From Siphonodentalium dalli (Eukaryota > Mollusca > Scaphopoda > Gadilida > Siphonodentaliidae), in assembly GCA_032622095.1 (NCBI GenBank), contig CP136061.1:48617797-48681796 (forward strand): a stretch of 64,000 bases of DNA, in the 5' to 3' direction. The notes beneath the pieces were generated by a model. The model searched no databases and was not told the origin of the DNA. It worked only from the letters and a program-made list of their open reading frames with translations. Shown here in pieces: positions 50,901 through 55,346 of the stretch; position 1 is the stretch's first letter; every line of letters begins with the position of its first letter. Made by a program: the position numbers and the translations under genes.

Positions 50901-53900
50901 TATAGAAACCGCAAATGACGATCATAAACACACAAGATCATTTTAAATTAAATGTAATCTATGTACCTCTATTGTAGAGATCTTCAGCCAGACACTGTGT
51001 AATTCCATGGATCTCCTGAAATATAAAGACATATTATGCACTTAATTCAGTCAATAAAGCCAATAAGTTACAATCCAGATGCTAACTCCACTTAAAAAAT
51101 GTTGCAATCAACTAAGATTATCGAAATTTCAACCACATCGACTGAACCATTTCAGAACACGGCATTTAAACTATGCACAAATGTAAATATTTACTACTTT
51201 ATTCGGACAAATTAATGGGCATAAACATTTAATATGGCAATGATTCCACCAGATATAGTCATTGCATGTGATTCGTTTATAATAACGTTGCTGTTGTCTG
51301 CCTATTTTGATATCAATTTATGAAAATAACTTATTTTGGCATAATTCTTTGTTATTCCGTTTGGAATAGCTGAGCTGAGTGTTTCCCATGACTTTAAGTT
51401 TAATTATAGATACTTGCAATTAAAATCATCATGGTCAGTGTTTGATAAAATTTAATTTTGATTAATCTTGATTAAATTTAAGTAATAAGTGAGGCAGTCT
51501 TTACATTGAGACATGAAGGAGAACTGACAACTAAATTAATAAAAAACAAATAATTAGATAACAGACTAATAATTGGCAAATTCAAATCAGTTGATATTTT
51601 AAAGTTGAATAAAGGTCATAACTCCGAAAATAATCATTGTACCAAAGAACGGGTGGAAGCCTGTGTACTAGGAAGTACCATACAGTACAACAAGCTCACC
51701 CTGATTAATGTACTTACATATTTGTGGAAGTCGAGAAATGCTGCGAGAACGGGTGGAAGCCTGTGTGCTAGGAAGTACAGCACTGTTTGTATATACACTT
51801 CAAGCTCGCTCTGACGCTTCTTCACAAATGATTCAGACTGCTTTCCAAACACTTTCTTTGGTGGCATCAAATACTTATCCAACTTGTAGGAAGACACAAG
51901 CTGTGAAATAAAATGTTGTCGACTGATAAGAATGCCATAGCCACAACTACAACCTGCATGTTTTTGATTGGGAGATGGGTTCCCATATGTATACATGAAT
52001 CTGGCCGATCGTATGGGACACCGTCCCCCATACAAATAACAAAACAAAACTCTCATCAAATTTCATTCCTGCAACACCATCGATTTAAATTCATCAGCAG
52101 CTGAACGCTAGGGGAGAGGAGCCTCACTAAGTTTGGTAACTTGTGCTCCGATCCCCTGTGCACCCACAACATTATCCATATATTCTGTGTTCTGTAAAAT
52201 ATTCCATGTGTATCACAATAAATATGTTCAAACAAAAACACAACTATTAGGACACCCCCATGATTATCTTCGGTTTAGAATGACAAAAAATATAGATTTT
52301 TAAAAGTCCATACCAATACAGAAACAATATAATCAATCAATGCTCTCAAGATTATGTGACTGTAAAATATAACACTACATGTATAAAATAGTATCACAAT
52401 ACCTTATCATTCAGCTCAAGGAATTCACTATATCTATGTTTGACAGTCCATGTGTAATGACCTATGTTGACCTCTAACATATAAACCTGAAATCAAGGAC
52501 ATGAATTAAAGTGAAGTGAATGGGACAGAATGGGAATAGACAATGAAGTACGGTAGTAATTTTCAGAATTTTTATGTCCAAATTGGAATGAGAAAACATC
52601 ATTCTTGTTTATCAATAATTGATATTGAAGAAATACAAAGCAACTTCCTTTTAAAGATGAGAAATTATTTTCAATTTAAATCATTTGCTGGCAGAAACCA
52701 TTCTAATCTTTCTAATAAATCATTAGACCAACACCAACAAGTTATGCCAAATTAAAACACCTTTTCTTCACTTCTAATTGTTTCAGATTTCCATGGTGCA
52801 ATATAATGTCTCAGGGTGCACAGCTTTGTGGATGATGAGTCGGAAAAGTCAGCAGAATTATTGGGGACCTGTGAATCAGCAATCGAAAGCAGATTTTAAA
52901 TTCGATATCATATCACGATCCCGGTGTTGATATCGAATTGAATCTCGATAAAGCCGGTGCACAGTATACTGTACTGCCCTAGTAACTGACCCAGTAACTG
53001 CAGTTATTATGAGTTTATAACTACACCACAGTTAACGATTCCAGTCTGCTGTGGCACCGCAATTAAATGCGGTAAAGAAACCTCTGTTATAATTCTTGAC
53101 GGATCCGATACACTGTACATATAGCTAAATGTTTAGTGCTGATTATCTGTGAATTTAATTTCTATGACACATAAATAATCTGGAGCAACAATTATACTGG
53201 AAATTACCATTTCATACCAGTTGATGATTACATGCATTTATAAAATTGTTAAAGAATACAAGAAAAAATTATTAAAATTGTAAAAAATTGTTAGGCCAAT
53301 GAATTCTCTTATATATGGTCGACTCGCATATATAATAGAATGCATTGGCACAGGGTAAAAAAACACACAAAAATATACCTGTGTTTCTGGTGACATGCAA
53401 GAAAAAAATAGGGGCGGGCGGGTGGCTTTTCATTTTATTTTGAACTTTGCTCAAAATAAATATGATATCCACCCTTACGGACGTCTTCTCCTTGTTTGTA
53501 ATGTACTATAAAATAATAAAACTAAGTACATAATATTAGAATATACATGTAGTGTAATTTATTGTTTTATTGAATAAAACATGAAAAAATTCATTTGATT
53601 CAGCTGCGACGAATCAGTTTACAAGGAAAATAAAATCGGATGCGTAGTAATTTTGCAAAATCAATAAAATGAAAACGGTCAGGGCGCCGGAATAGGGGCG
53701 GGTCACCAGAAACACAGGTCTTTTTTATTTTGGCCTTACGCGATTCACTGCTTTTATGTGCGATTCTCTGGTTTTATAATCTATATACCCGGTAATTGAA
53801 ATTATGTTTAGTAATTAAACTAAATCATTTCAGGGAATGGATATGCATATCTAGAATAATGGAGTTAATAGTTAATCCCACTGCGAGTTGGAATCAGACA

Positions 53901-55346
53901 GGTACATTTGTGGCATCATGCGAAACTATTTAGTGATATATTTACATATACATGTACCAGTAGGCCTACTGTAAGTACACACACAATTGTGCAGATTGAT
54001 AGGGCATGTTGTTGTTGTTGTTGTTGTGTAGTTTCCGACCGCAGGCCGGGTAGGATGGTCGGAACGCATTGAGCAGTTCCCTTCACCCTTTCTTTAATTC
54101 TTTGATGAAAATCGATTGTTGAGGCTGTTGTATTTGGAGGCAAAGCGGTGGAAGCGTGGTGGAGGAGTCGAGGCTGTAGTGATGTGAGGCTTGGGTTTAG
54201 GCTGGATGTCTGGTTGGTGTGGCTGTTGGTTGGCTGGCTTTAAGGCTGATGCGTTGGTGTTGTGGCTGGCGAAGTGTTGGAGTGGTTGGGGGCTGTGTTG
54301 GCATTGGCTGGTGAGGTTATTGGCTGGCTGGTGATTTGGCTGTTGGTTGGCTTGGTTGACGGTTGTATGGGATCTAGATGGGTCTGTCGGTGTTGTCGAT
54401 TTCTAGGATGGACTTGGTCTTTTTGTGGAGAGCAGCTGGTTTCGCAGATGGAGTTCTTGCATGAGTGGGCTGTTGTCTATTCTGGCGAGGGTCTGGTTTC
54501 TGAGGTCGGTTAGTCGTTGTTTCATCGTAGGTATGTCTGCTGCGTCGTGGAGGGCTTAGTTTGGTGTATATAGGGCATTTATATATATATGTAGGCCTAT
54601 ATATACCCATCAGGTACATGAAGCACAATTAATCAGTTAACAATTGAACATAAAATTCTTGACAATGACAGCCCCCCCCCCCCACACTCCCAGGGCAGAC
54701 CATTGTAAATGTGGGGGAGGGGGTTACCCTCCCCAACAGGTGGGCTTGACCTGACCCACCCCCATATGGTGTATCACCCCTGACAATTGGTTATTGAAGC
54801 ATGTTTTGATGGGCGTGGCCATTTTAGAAATTAGTTGATGACATCATGACCCTATTCAGTACCGGTACCTCCTTCTGCGGTGGTACAGAATTGTGTAAAC
54901 TGTCATATTCCCATCATATCTTCCAGTGTGGTTACTGGTGAAAAGATGGTGTCAATAACATAATTGCGCTGTTCCGAAAACTACCAGTGAGTCAGTAACC
55001 AGCTCCACGCTCACTCTGTTTGCACAAGTCCATCGTGAATGAAGGATACCCTGTACAAAGGAAGTCTCATACTATGCTTATAAGTGAGGAAATAGTTATG
55101 TTATATTTGACACACTGACCGTTTTAACGACAACAGGCAACATAGTGAAAGATGACGAATTATCAGCTGATTATTGTCTCGAAAATATGGAAATTTAAAT
55201 GTCGATTATTGGAAATATTTTGGGTTTTCCTAGGCTACATTTAAAAGGGCTAAATTTACCGTATAACTTTCCTGCCATTCAGATGCTATAAGTTTGACAG
55301 TTCTTGAGGCACTAAAGTTGTCCAGATCGCGTCCAAATTGGGCCAT
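9186..55346 (-). CDS. NISCH: Nischarin orthologue, complete gene model (17 coding exons)
   Basis: Nischarin is an endosome-associated PX-LRR scaffold. In vertebrates it binds PI3P, integrin alpha5, Rac1, PAK1, LIMK1 and LKB1 and restrains cell migration. Joined coding exons: 55260-55346, 52403-52486, 51718-51900, 50967-51015, 47939-48034, 46138-46205, 45293-45388, 43789-43884, 37956-38081, 36303-36498, 35277-35335, 34875-35003, 33385-33495, 31743-31806, 20308-20450, 18248-18351, 9186-11901. They total 4407 nt (1468 aa), close to the roughly 1500 aa of human NISCH. PX spans about residues 15-118, with HRYSEF at 46-51 (R47 is the expected phosphoinositide contact) and PPKK at 70-73. LRRs span about 280-405 (LDLSHN at 304 and 326, LNLSGN at 349, LDVSSN at 371). 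[15 protein letters not shown] follows at 434-448. All exon phases chain without a stop. The call rests on remembered similarity to human NISCH along the whole length; no alignment was run. Exons 14-16 are variable in sequence and are supported mainly by phase and splice sites. Confidence 0.95.
12078..12328. mobile_element. Palindromic MITE (gtctgtcatttgcagaatga family)
   Basis: The ends aagccttg.aatagggtgt and their complement enclose two opposed copies of ccagagggtgaatttagtga. Further partial copies lie at 35131, 43126, 43545, 46298, 46478 and 46795. It lies in NISCH intron 16. Confidence 0.8.
12649..13047. mobile_element. piggyBac-like TTAA MITE with hairpin core
   Basis: The ends are TTAACCCTTTACCCAACA and its complement, with TTAA at both edges (piggyBac-type target site; the superfamily is inferred). 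The core holds two gcattctcttatatatgcga hairpins. The right part carries the direct duplicate ttggccggttttggccggtt. A second copy is at 30901-31262. Confidence 0.8.
13133..13494 (+). repeat. Dispersed repeat, inverted relative to 21477-21851
   Basis: About 360 bp in NISCH intron 16 sharing gaaacact, gagaataatcttgctcaaa, gttgcgtcccgaatcgaga and the ttcggcgatgttact region with the reverse complement of 21477-21851. No coding capacity. Confidence 0.75.
14010..14530. repeat. Palindromic dispersed repeat (gatcatgccatgaatctct)
   Basis: The left end gatcatgccatgaatctct and the right end agattcatggcatgatc are complementary. The interior is inverted around the centre (aaagtcataaac / aatgttatgaag, cgattttgctttgtgtcgc). 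Relative of 4065-4415. Confidence 0.65.
15328..15630. repeat. Duplicated AATAAAGAGC-containing module (~212-bp offset)
   Basis: acaact.ttctaa.tcgagtcc followed by caataaagagc.tt and then a cgaataaaaag or cgaataaagag motif occurs from about 15328 and again from about 15540. Other AATAAAGAGC copies are near 15235 and, inverted, near 16073. Confidence 0.5.
16480..16563. promoter_or_regulatory. Cluster of four CACGTG E-boxes
   Basis: Four CACGTG palindromes occur within about 80 bp, mostly as atcacgtga/c, two of them in tight opposition (cacgtgatcgatcacgtg). This matches the bHLH-zip (USF/MITF/TFEB/MYC) consensus. It sits inside NISCH intron 16. Function is not shown by the sequence. Confidence 0.35.
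17166..18247. other. Intron 16 remainder
   Basis: AT-rich intronic sequence adjacent to exon 16. No further feature recognised. Confidence 0.5.
18248..18351 (-). CDS. NISCH: NISCH coding exon 16
   Basis: Residues 530-564, [20 protein letters not shown] then [14 protein letters not shown]. It is Ser/Arg-rich and probably disordered, with an RRRSS basophilic-kinase-like site. Acceptor TTCTAG, donor GTTTGT; phase 0 to 2 joins exons 15 and 17. Another frame is open and resembles LKAI, but it is out of phase. Confidence 0.83.
18352..19159. other. Intron 15, 3' portion in + coordinates
   Basis: Nothing recognised beyond AT-rich sequence. Confidence 0.5.
19160..19340. mobile_element. Palindromic MITE in intron 15
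   Basis: The arms carry gcatttatgggctt and attgtaagtggcc and their complements around an AT-rich loop. The outer part ttgcaatcaa is imperfectly paired with ttgattgcttataa. Confidence 0.75.
20227..20283 (-). pseudogene. Partial duplicate of NISCH exon 15 end plus donor
   Basis: Matches 20294-20350 at an offset of 67 bp, with several substitutions. It encodes [12 protein letters not shown] followed by a GTACTT donor at 20240. Read through from exon 15, the frame meets TAA, so use of this donor would truncate the protein. Confidence 0.8.
20308..20450 (-). CDS. NISCH: NISCH coding exon 15
   Basis: Residues 482-529, including [20 protein letters not shown] and [16 protein letters not shown]. It is a helical-looking, clearly coding segment that I cannot place in the human protein. 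Acceptor TTTCAG, donor GTACTA; phase 1 to 0. Part of it plus the donor is duplicated 67 nt downstream. Confidence 0.85.
20527..20664. repeat. 27-bp minisatellite, about five copies
   Basis: Unit ggcacagcatctaaccag plus atgtttaat, tandem, just upstream of the exon 15 acceptor in intron 14. The short ORF over it (LMAQHLTRC repeats) is an artefact. Confidence 0.85.
20902..21121. mobile_element. TTAA MITE with hairpin core
   Basis: The ends are TTAACCCTTTCATG and the weaker aaagtgttaa. The left arm is gagttgcgctggtgcaccatt, and the core is gtgcattctcttatatatgc followed by a shortened second hairpin. TTAA is on both edges. Confidence 0.75.
21477..21851 (-). repeat. Dispersed repeat, inverse of 13133-13494
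   Basis: Begins ttaaagacatattatgg. Weaker relatives with the same opening and the accacatcgactnaccatttcag phrase lie near 49215-49370 and 51025-51150. Confidence 0.7.
22243..22590. mobile_element. Long palindromic TTAA MITE
   Basis: ttaaaggggtactgta..tgggaccatatcctttt on the left mirrors aggatatggtcccataaatgg on the right. The arms are about 170 bp. It is related to the element in the NISCH 3' flank, but the hexamer there reads CATAAA in this copy. Confidence 0.8.
22600..23234. other. Intron 14 sequence
   Basis: AT-rich; the phrase aggaaccagtttatt.agctagagag occurs near 21966 and 23161, suggesting a further repeat. No gene. Confidence 0.45.
23235..24100. mobile_element. Element with ~100-bp terminal inverted repeats
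   Basis: agttgccttactcttctata with tttgacgtaaa and gtgaaatcggtagg at the left mirrors agaagagtaaggcaacc, tttgacgtaaacc and cctatcgatttcac at the right. The interior has a palindrome (23425-23545, ctcaaat around ccgaggtttaccgagg) and a CRE-like tgacgtca at 23643. No transposase ORF. Confidence 0.65.
24101..25020. other. Intron 14 sequence before the minisatellite
   Basis: No recognised feature. Confidence 0.5.
25021..29986. repeat. Giant 21-bp minisatellite, about 236 units
   Basis: Unit ggatatacacccaaacacaga with almost no drift. The only recurrent variation is A/G (tatac versus tgtac), plus four C-to-T units (26182, 28009, 28156, 28345). Because 21 is a multiple of 3, four of six frames stay open for about 5 kb and give 7-residue repeats such as IYTQTQR or CVWVYIL; these are not proteins. 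The array lies in NISCH intron 14, where the transcript strand would be rich in UGUGUUUGGGUGUAUAU. Confidence 0.98.
30029..30115. repeat. 27-bp tandem repeat, three copies
   Basis: Unit cacaggcattccccatgcgg plus aatcaga, with an internal attcc/ggaat inverted pair. It begins about 45 bp after the end of the 21-bp array. Confidence 0.9.
30116..30900. other. Intron 14 sequence
   Basis: No gene. The tatcgaat/attcgata-rich stretch near 30540-30630 is repeat-like. Confidence 0.45.
30901..31262. mobile_element. piggyBac-like TTAA MITE, second copy
   Basis: Nearly identical to 12649-13047, with TTAA edges and CCCTTTACCCAACA TIRs. The second hairpin of the core is shortened. Confidence 0.85.
31743..31806 (-). 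CDS. NISCH: NISCH coding exon 14 (Ser-rich linker)
   Basis: Sixty-four nt encoding [11 protein letters not shown] then [10 protein letters not shown] (461-481). It has a good acceptor (long T tract, CACAG) and donor (GTAATC). Phase 0 in and 1 out is exactly what exons 13 and 15 need. The sequence itself is low-complexity, so the support is splice signals plus phase. Confidence 0.8.
31930..32062. mobile_element. Truncated TTAA/hairpin MITE
   Basis: Carries aaaaccctgtgccaatgtat, half a hairpin core and the end cccatcatgaaagggttaa. Confidence 0.65.
32063..32600. other. Intron 13 sequence
   Basis: AT-rich, no recognised feature. Confidence 0.5.
32601..33294 (+). mobile_element. Helitron/HINE-like element, short copy
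   Basis: Opens tgaaagtgtcaatgagactg and ends aagttgagctaa, preceded by a hairpin (aacttgac/gtcaagtt). The 5' agctcaact and 3' agttgagct are subterminal inverted repeats, and the 3' end fits CTRR. The interior has about three diverged monomers (ccaaaggatttagtgatgca), the same family as the array at 38324-40650. Confidence 0.7.
33364..33384 (-). promoter_or_regulatory. NISCH: Tandem alternative 5' splice site of NISCH exon 13
   Basis: A 21-nt perfect repeat places two AAG|GTTCGT donors in tandem. The distal donor adds VRLTIPK in frame. Confidence 0.75.
33385..33495 (-). CDS. NISCH: NISCH coding exon 13 (post-LRR motif)
   Basis: Thirty-seven codons (424-460), starting [20 protein letters not shown] and ending KYSTIPK. 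It matches human VCLDDTVTTEKELDTVEVLK. Acceptor CTCTCAG; the donor GTTCGT is duplicated 21 nt downstream, so an end at 33364 (7 more codons, VRLTIPK) is equally possible. Confidence 0.93.
33970..34825 (+). pseudogene. LINE reverse transcriptase C-terminus (5'-truncated)
   Basis: An ORF ending at 34456 encodes a zf-RVT-like tail: CNRC at the start, then HIFYEC about ten residues later (C-x2-C..H-x4-C), preceded by [13 protein letters not shown]. This resembles the end of L1/Tx1-type non-LTR retrotransposons (clade uncertain). It is followed by a roughly 350-bp UTR and an A-rich (aaaat)n tail ending near 34825. The element lacks the endonuclease and RT core, so it is a dead 5'-truncated insertion, antisense in NISCH intron 12. 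Confidence 0.75.
34875..35003 (-). CDS. NISCH: NISCH coding exon 12 (last LRR)
   Basis: Forty-three codons (381-423), including [14 protein letters not shown] and [16 protein letters not shown]. It matches human SLPCLEHVSLLNNPL...DYRTKVLAQFGERASE. Acceptor GAACAG, donor GTAAGG; phase 0 to 0. The acceptor and the first part of the exon are duplicated upstream (35004-35067 plus flank). Confidence 0.96.
35008..35079 (-). pseudogene. Upstream partial duplicate of NISCH exon 12 and its acceptor
   Basis: Repeats tttgaacag|atttctgaagt and about 45 nt of the exon with a few changes, 64 nt upstream of the true acceptor (alternative first base 35067). Reading on from it gives [19 protein letters not shown] then a stop. 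Confidence 0.85.
35131..35198. mobile_element. Fragment of the gtctgtcatttgcagaatga MITE
   Basis: Half element in intron 11 (cactaaattcacc to aatgacagac). Confidence 0.7.
35277..35335 (-). CDS. NISCH: NISCH coding exon 11 (LRR)
   Basis: Fifty-nine nt, [20 protein letters not shown] (361-380), one LRR. It matches human [20 protein letters not shown]. Acceptor TTTCAG, donor GTAGGT; phase 1 to 0. Confidence 0.95.
35336..36302. other. NISCH intron 10
   Basis: No repeat or gene recognised. Confidence 0.5.
36303..36498 (-). CDS. NISCH: NISCH coding exon 10 (LRRs)
   Basis: Residues 296-361 with three LxxLxLSxN repeats (LDLSHN at 304 and 326, LNLSGN at 349) and the diagnostic [20 protein letters not shown], close to human HTKLGNIKTLNLAGNLLESL. 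Acceptor TTTCAG, donor GTAACT; exit phase 1. Confidence 0.97.
37100..37581. mobile_element. Palindromic MITE (aaggtactcaatccga)
   Basis: The ends aaggtactcaatccga and tcggattgagtacctt are complementary. The inner arms actatttctttggctttggg and tgattcgagtcgaggaaccc also mirror. Half copies lie at 45445-45850 and near 20690-20870. Confidence 0.8.
37956..38081 (-). CDS. NISCH: NISCH coding exon 9 (LRR start)
   Basis: Forty-two codons (254-295), ending [18 protein letters not shown]. It aligns to human LTTLDLSHNSISEIDESV, the first NISCH LRR. Acceptor CTTTCAG, donor GTGAGT; phase 0 to 0. Confidence 0.94.
38324..40650 (+). mobile_element. Helitron/HINE-like element with central tandem array, 2327 bp
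   Basis: Opens tgaaagtgtcaatgacactg, with subterminal tagctcaactta. It ends in a hairpin (aactta/taagtt) and gagctaa. The host repeat reads gtcaaa..taagggg across the insertion and is intact as gtcaaataagggg at 41177-41189, so the insertion falls at an A|T with no duplication (ambiguity of one base). No Rep/helicase is encoded. Bases 38500-40545 are about a dozen tandem monomers. Confidence 0.75.
38590..40545. repeat. 164/164/155-bp higher-order tandem array
   Basis: The phrase tacatgt after cccatc recurs at 38751, 38915, 39070, 39233, 39397, 39561, 39716, 39880, 40044, 40199 and 40363, giving spacings of 164,155,163,164,164,155,164,164,155,164. The 155-bp type has caatggattgaattttgaa in place of the tagtcatgcaaagag version. 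The trimeric period is 483 bp. Confidence 0.9.
41631..41992. mobile_element. TTAA MITE with three hairpin-core modules
   Basis: Left TTAA.. catgactggagcttcctgaa, right gctcccgtcatgaaagggttaa. In between are three tandem (gcattctcttatatatgcga)-type hairpins. Confidence 0.8.
41993..43120. other. Intron 8 sequence
   Basis: No recognisable feature in 42000-43100. Confidence 0.5.
43126..43240. mobile_element. gtctatcatttgcagaatga MITE copy
   Basis: Palindrome with gaatgaggtccccatagggt on the left and its mirror on the right. Confidence 0.7.
43545..43662. mobile_element. gtctgtcatttgcagaatga MITE copy
   Basis: Opposed ccagagggtgaatttggtga and mirrored arm ending aatgacagacac. Confidence 0.75.
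43681..43769. repeat. 29-bp tandem repeat, three copies
   Basis: Unit ttagattgagcacttgttac plus agtaaattc, in intron 8 directly beyond the exon 8 donor. Confidence 0.9.
43789..43884 (-). CDS. NISCH: NISCH coding exon 8
   Basis: Thirty-two codons (222-253), [20 protein letters not shown] then [12 protein letters not shown]. It corresponds to human EISHCDAKHIRGLVASKPTL. Acceptor TTTTCAG, donor GTAAGT; phase 0 to 0. A 29-bp tandem triplication lies about 20 bp beyond its donor. Confidence 0.88.
44064..44165. repeat. Diverged gcattaccattactt repeats
   Basis: Three copies of gcattaccattacttg plus a short spacer, ending in an inverted gaatggcaagtaatg. Confidence 0.8.
44230..44605. repeat. 47-bp AT-rich minisatellite, eight copies
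   Basis: Unit atggtatataatatggcata plus ttttatatatgtgatctg.gggttc, start points 47 bp apart (44277, 44324, 44371 onward). Intron 7. Confidence 0.95.
44626..45002. repeat. 26-bp minisatellite, about 14 copies
   Basis: Unit aatgagaagtaaggcattac plus cattac, with occasional 32-bp units carrying an extra ttttaa. The gcattaccattac motif is shared with 44064-44165 on the other side of the 47-bp array. Confidence 0.95.
45293..45388 (-). CDS. NISCH: NISCH coding exon 7
   Basis: Thirty-two codons (190-221), [20 protein letters not shown] then [12 protein letters not shown]. It matches the human stretch around TSNIQEQLLPFDLSIFKSL. Acceptor TTTCAG, donor GTAAAT; phase 0 to 0. Confidence 0.93.
45445..45860. 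repeat. Half copy of the aaggtactcaatccga palindrome family
   Basis: Shares actatttctttggctttggg and tgattcgagtcgaggaaccc with 37170-37240, and the gttttgggaa block with 20690. Confidence 0.65.
46138..46205 (-). CDS. NISCH: NISCH coding exon 6
   Basis: Encodes [20 protein letters not shown] then HLK (167-189). It matches human [20 protein letters not shown]. The AG at 46206-46207 keeps the frame; the next AG, four bases further into the exon, would create a stop. The donor is GTTTGT; exit phase is 0. Confidence 0.93.
46298..46590. mobile_element. Two copies of the tcatttgcagaatgagg MITE
   Basis: A truncated one (46298-46360) and a fuller palindrome (46478-46590) in intron 5; a third fragment is at 46795-46830. 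Confidence 0.7.
46871..47326. mobile_element. MITE with gtgacccgccatatcaaatc TIRs and hairpin core
   Basis: Terminal inverted repeats of about 50 bp run from gtgacccgccat through cgtaagtcgggattttttta. Inside them are two of the gcattctcttatatatgcg hairpins found in the TTAA families, plus a short unrelated insert (agccccagacaaacatgagc). Confidence 0.85.
47846..47932 (-). pseudogene. Tandem duplicate of NISCH exon 5 with second donor
   Basis: A diverged copy (offset 87 bp) of the 3' part of exon 5 plus GTGAGT. The frame from exon 5 stays open for 29 codons to the second donor (alternative exon end 47852), ending [12 protein letters not shown] 2-nt deletion shifts the 5' part relative to the parent. 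No acceptor of its own. Confidence 0.85.
47939..48034 (-). CDS. NISCH: NISCH coding exon 5
   Basis: Encodes [20 protein letters not shown] then [12 protein letters not shown] (residues 135-166), matching human GEQLL...PLQLYAVTEQL..PTC. The acceptor is CTACAG and the donor GTGAGT; phase is 1 to 1. The exon has a diverged tandem copy with its own GTGAGT donor directly downstream (47846-47932). Confidence 0.93.
48100..49468. other. Intron 4 sequence
   Basis: AT-rich; a weak relative of the ttaaagacatatt repeat lies near 49215-49370. No gene. Confidence 0.45.
49469..49696. mobile_element. TTAA MITE with two hairpin cores
   Basis: Left TTAATCCTTTCATAACGG, right gaagggttaa; two cagtgcattatctt / gtattctcttatatatgc hairpins. 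Confidence 0.8.
49697..50966. other. Intron 4 sequence
   Basis: Repeat-like phrase gggtgggagaat / cccacccagtttta near 50270 and 50475 forms an inverted pair. Otherwise nothing recognised. Confidence 0.4.
50967..51015 (-). CDS. NISCH: NISCH coding exon 4
   Basis: A 49-nt micro-exon encoding [16 protein letters not shown] plus the first base of Gly135. It matches human YEINGITAALAEELFEKG. The acceptor is TTTCAG and the donor GTACAT; exit phase is 1. Confidence 0.93.
51647..51704 (-). pseudogene. Fragmentary duplicate of NISCH exon 3
   Basis: gaacgggtggaagcctgtgt and the following 15 bases recur at 51747 in the exon, offset exactly 100 bp. A second block (caagctcaccctga) also matches after a small deletion. 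It carries no splice site. Confidence 0.8.
51718..51900 (-). CDS. NISCH: NISCH coding exon 3 (PX C-terminal half)
   Basis: Residues 58-118. It contains [18 protein letters not shown] (70-87), ELEVYIQ (89-95) and FLDFHKY (112-118). This matches the PxxK loop and C-terminal helices of the NISCH PX domain. The acceptor is TTTCACAG and the donor GTAAGT; phase is 0 to 0. A fragment of this exon is duplicated 100 bp downstream in intron 3. Confidence 0.95.
52403..52486 (-). CDS. NISCH: NISCH coding exon 2 (PX core)
   Basis: Residues 30-57, [19 protein letters not shown] onward, then SEFLELNDK. It carries the R-Y-x-E-F PX signature with R47 as the predicted 3-phosphate ligand. The acceptor is TTTCAG and the donor GTATTG; phase is 0 to 0. 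Confidence 0.95.
52487..53230. other. Intron 1 sequence
   Basis: No gene; a gatatcgaatt/aattcgatatc inverted pair lies near 52890-52950. Confidence 0.4.
53235..53368. mobile_element. Truncated hairpin-core MITE
   Basis: AT-rich arm plus one gaattctcttatatat / gcatatataatagaatgc hairpin and cacagggtaaaaaaa, related to 46871-47326. Confidence 0.65.
54005..54600 (-). pseudogene. Possible retroelement remnant ending in (CAA)n
   Basis: On the minus strand, short coding-like blocks ([28 protein letters not shown] then PGLRSETT) are broken by stops and end in a CAA microsatellite (54008-54026). The G/T-rich, cryptically simple sequence between makes this uncertain. Confidence 0.3.
55260..55346 (-). 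CDS. NISCH: NISCH coding exon 1 (start, PX beginning)
   Basis: Residues 1-29, beginning [10 protein letters not shown] and ending WQESYT; the donor is GTAAAT and the exit phase is 0. The ATG is the first in-frame Met, because an in-frame TGA lies four codons upstream (55356-55358). The end of this exon joins VYMLEV of exon 2, matching the VDTYT-VYIIQ stretch of human NISCH. At 29 codons it is easily missed by ORF searches. Additional 5' non-coding exons cannot be excluded. Confidence 0.88.

Noticed and set aside
54262-54513. Plus-strand ORF rich in Gly, Leu and Trp
   Set aside because: G/T-rich cryptically simple sequence. The minus strand has retroelement-like blocks over the same bases.
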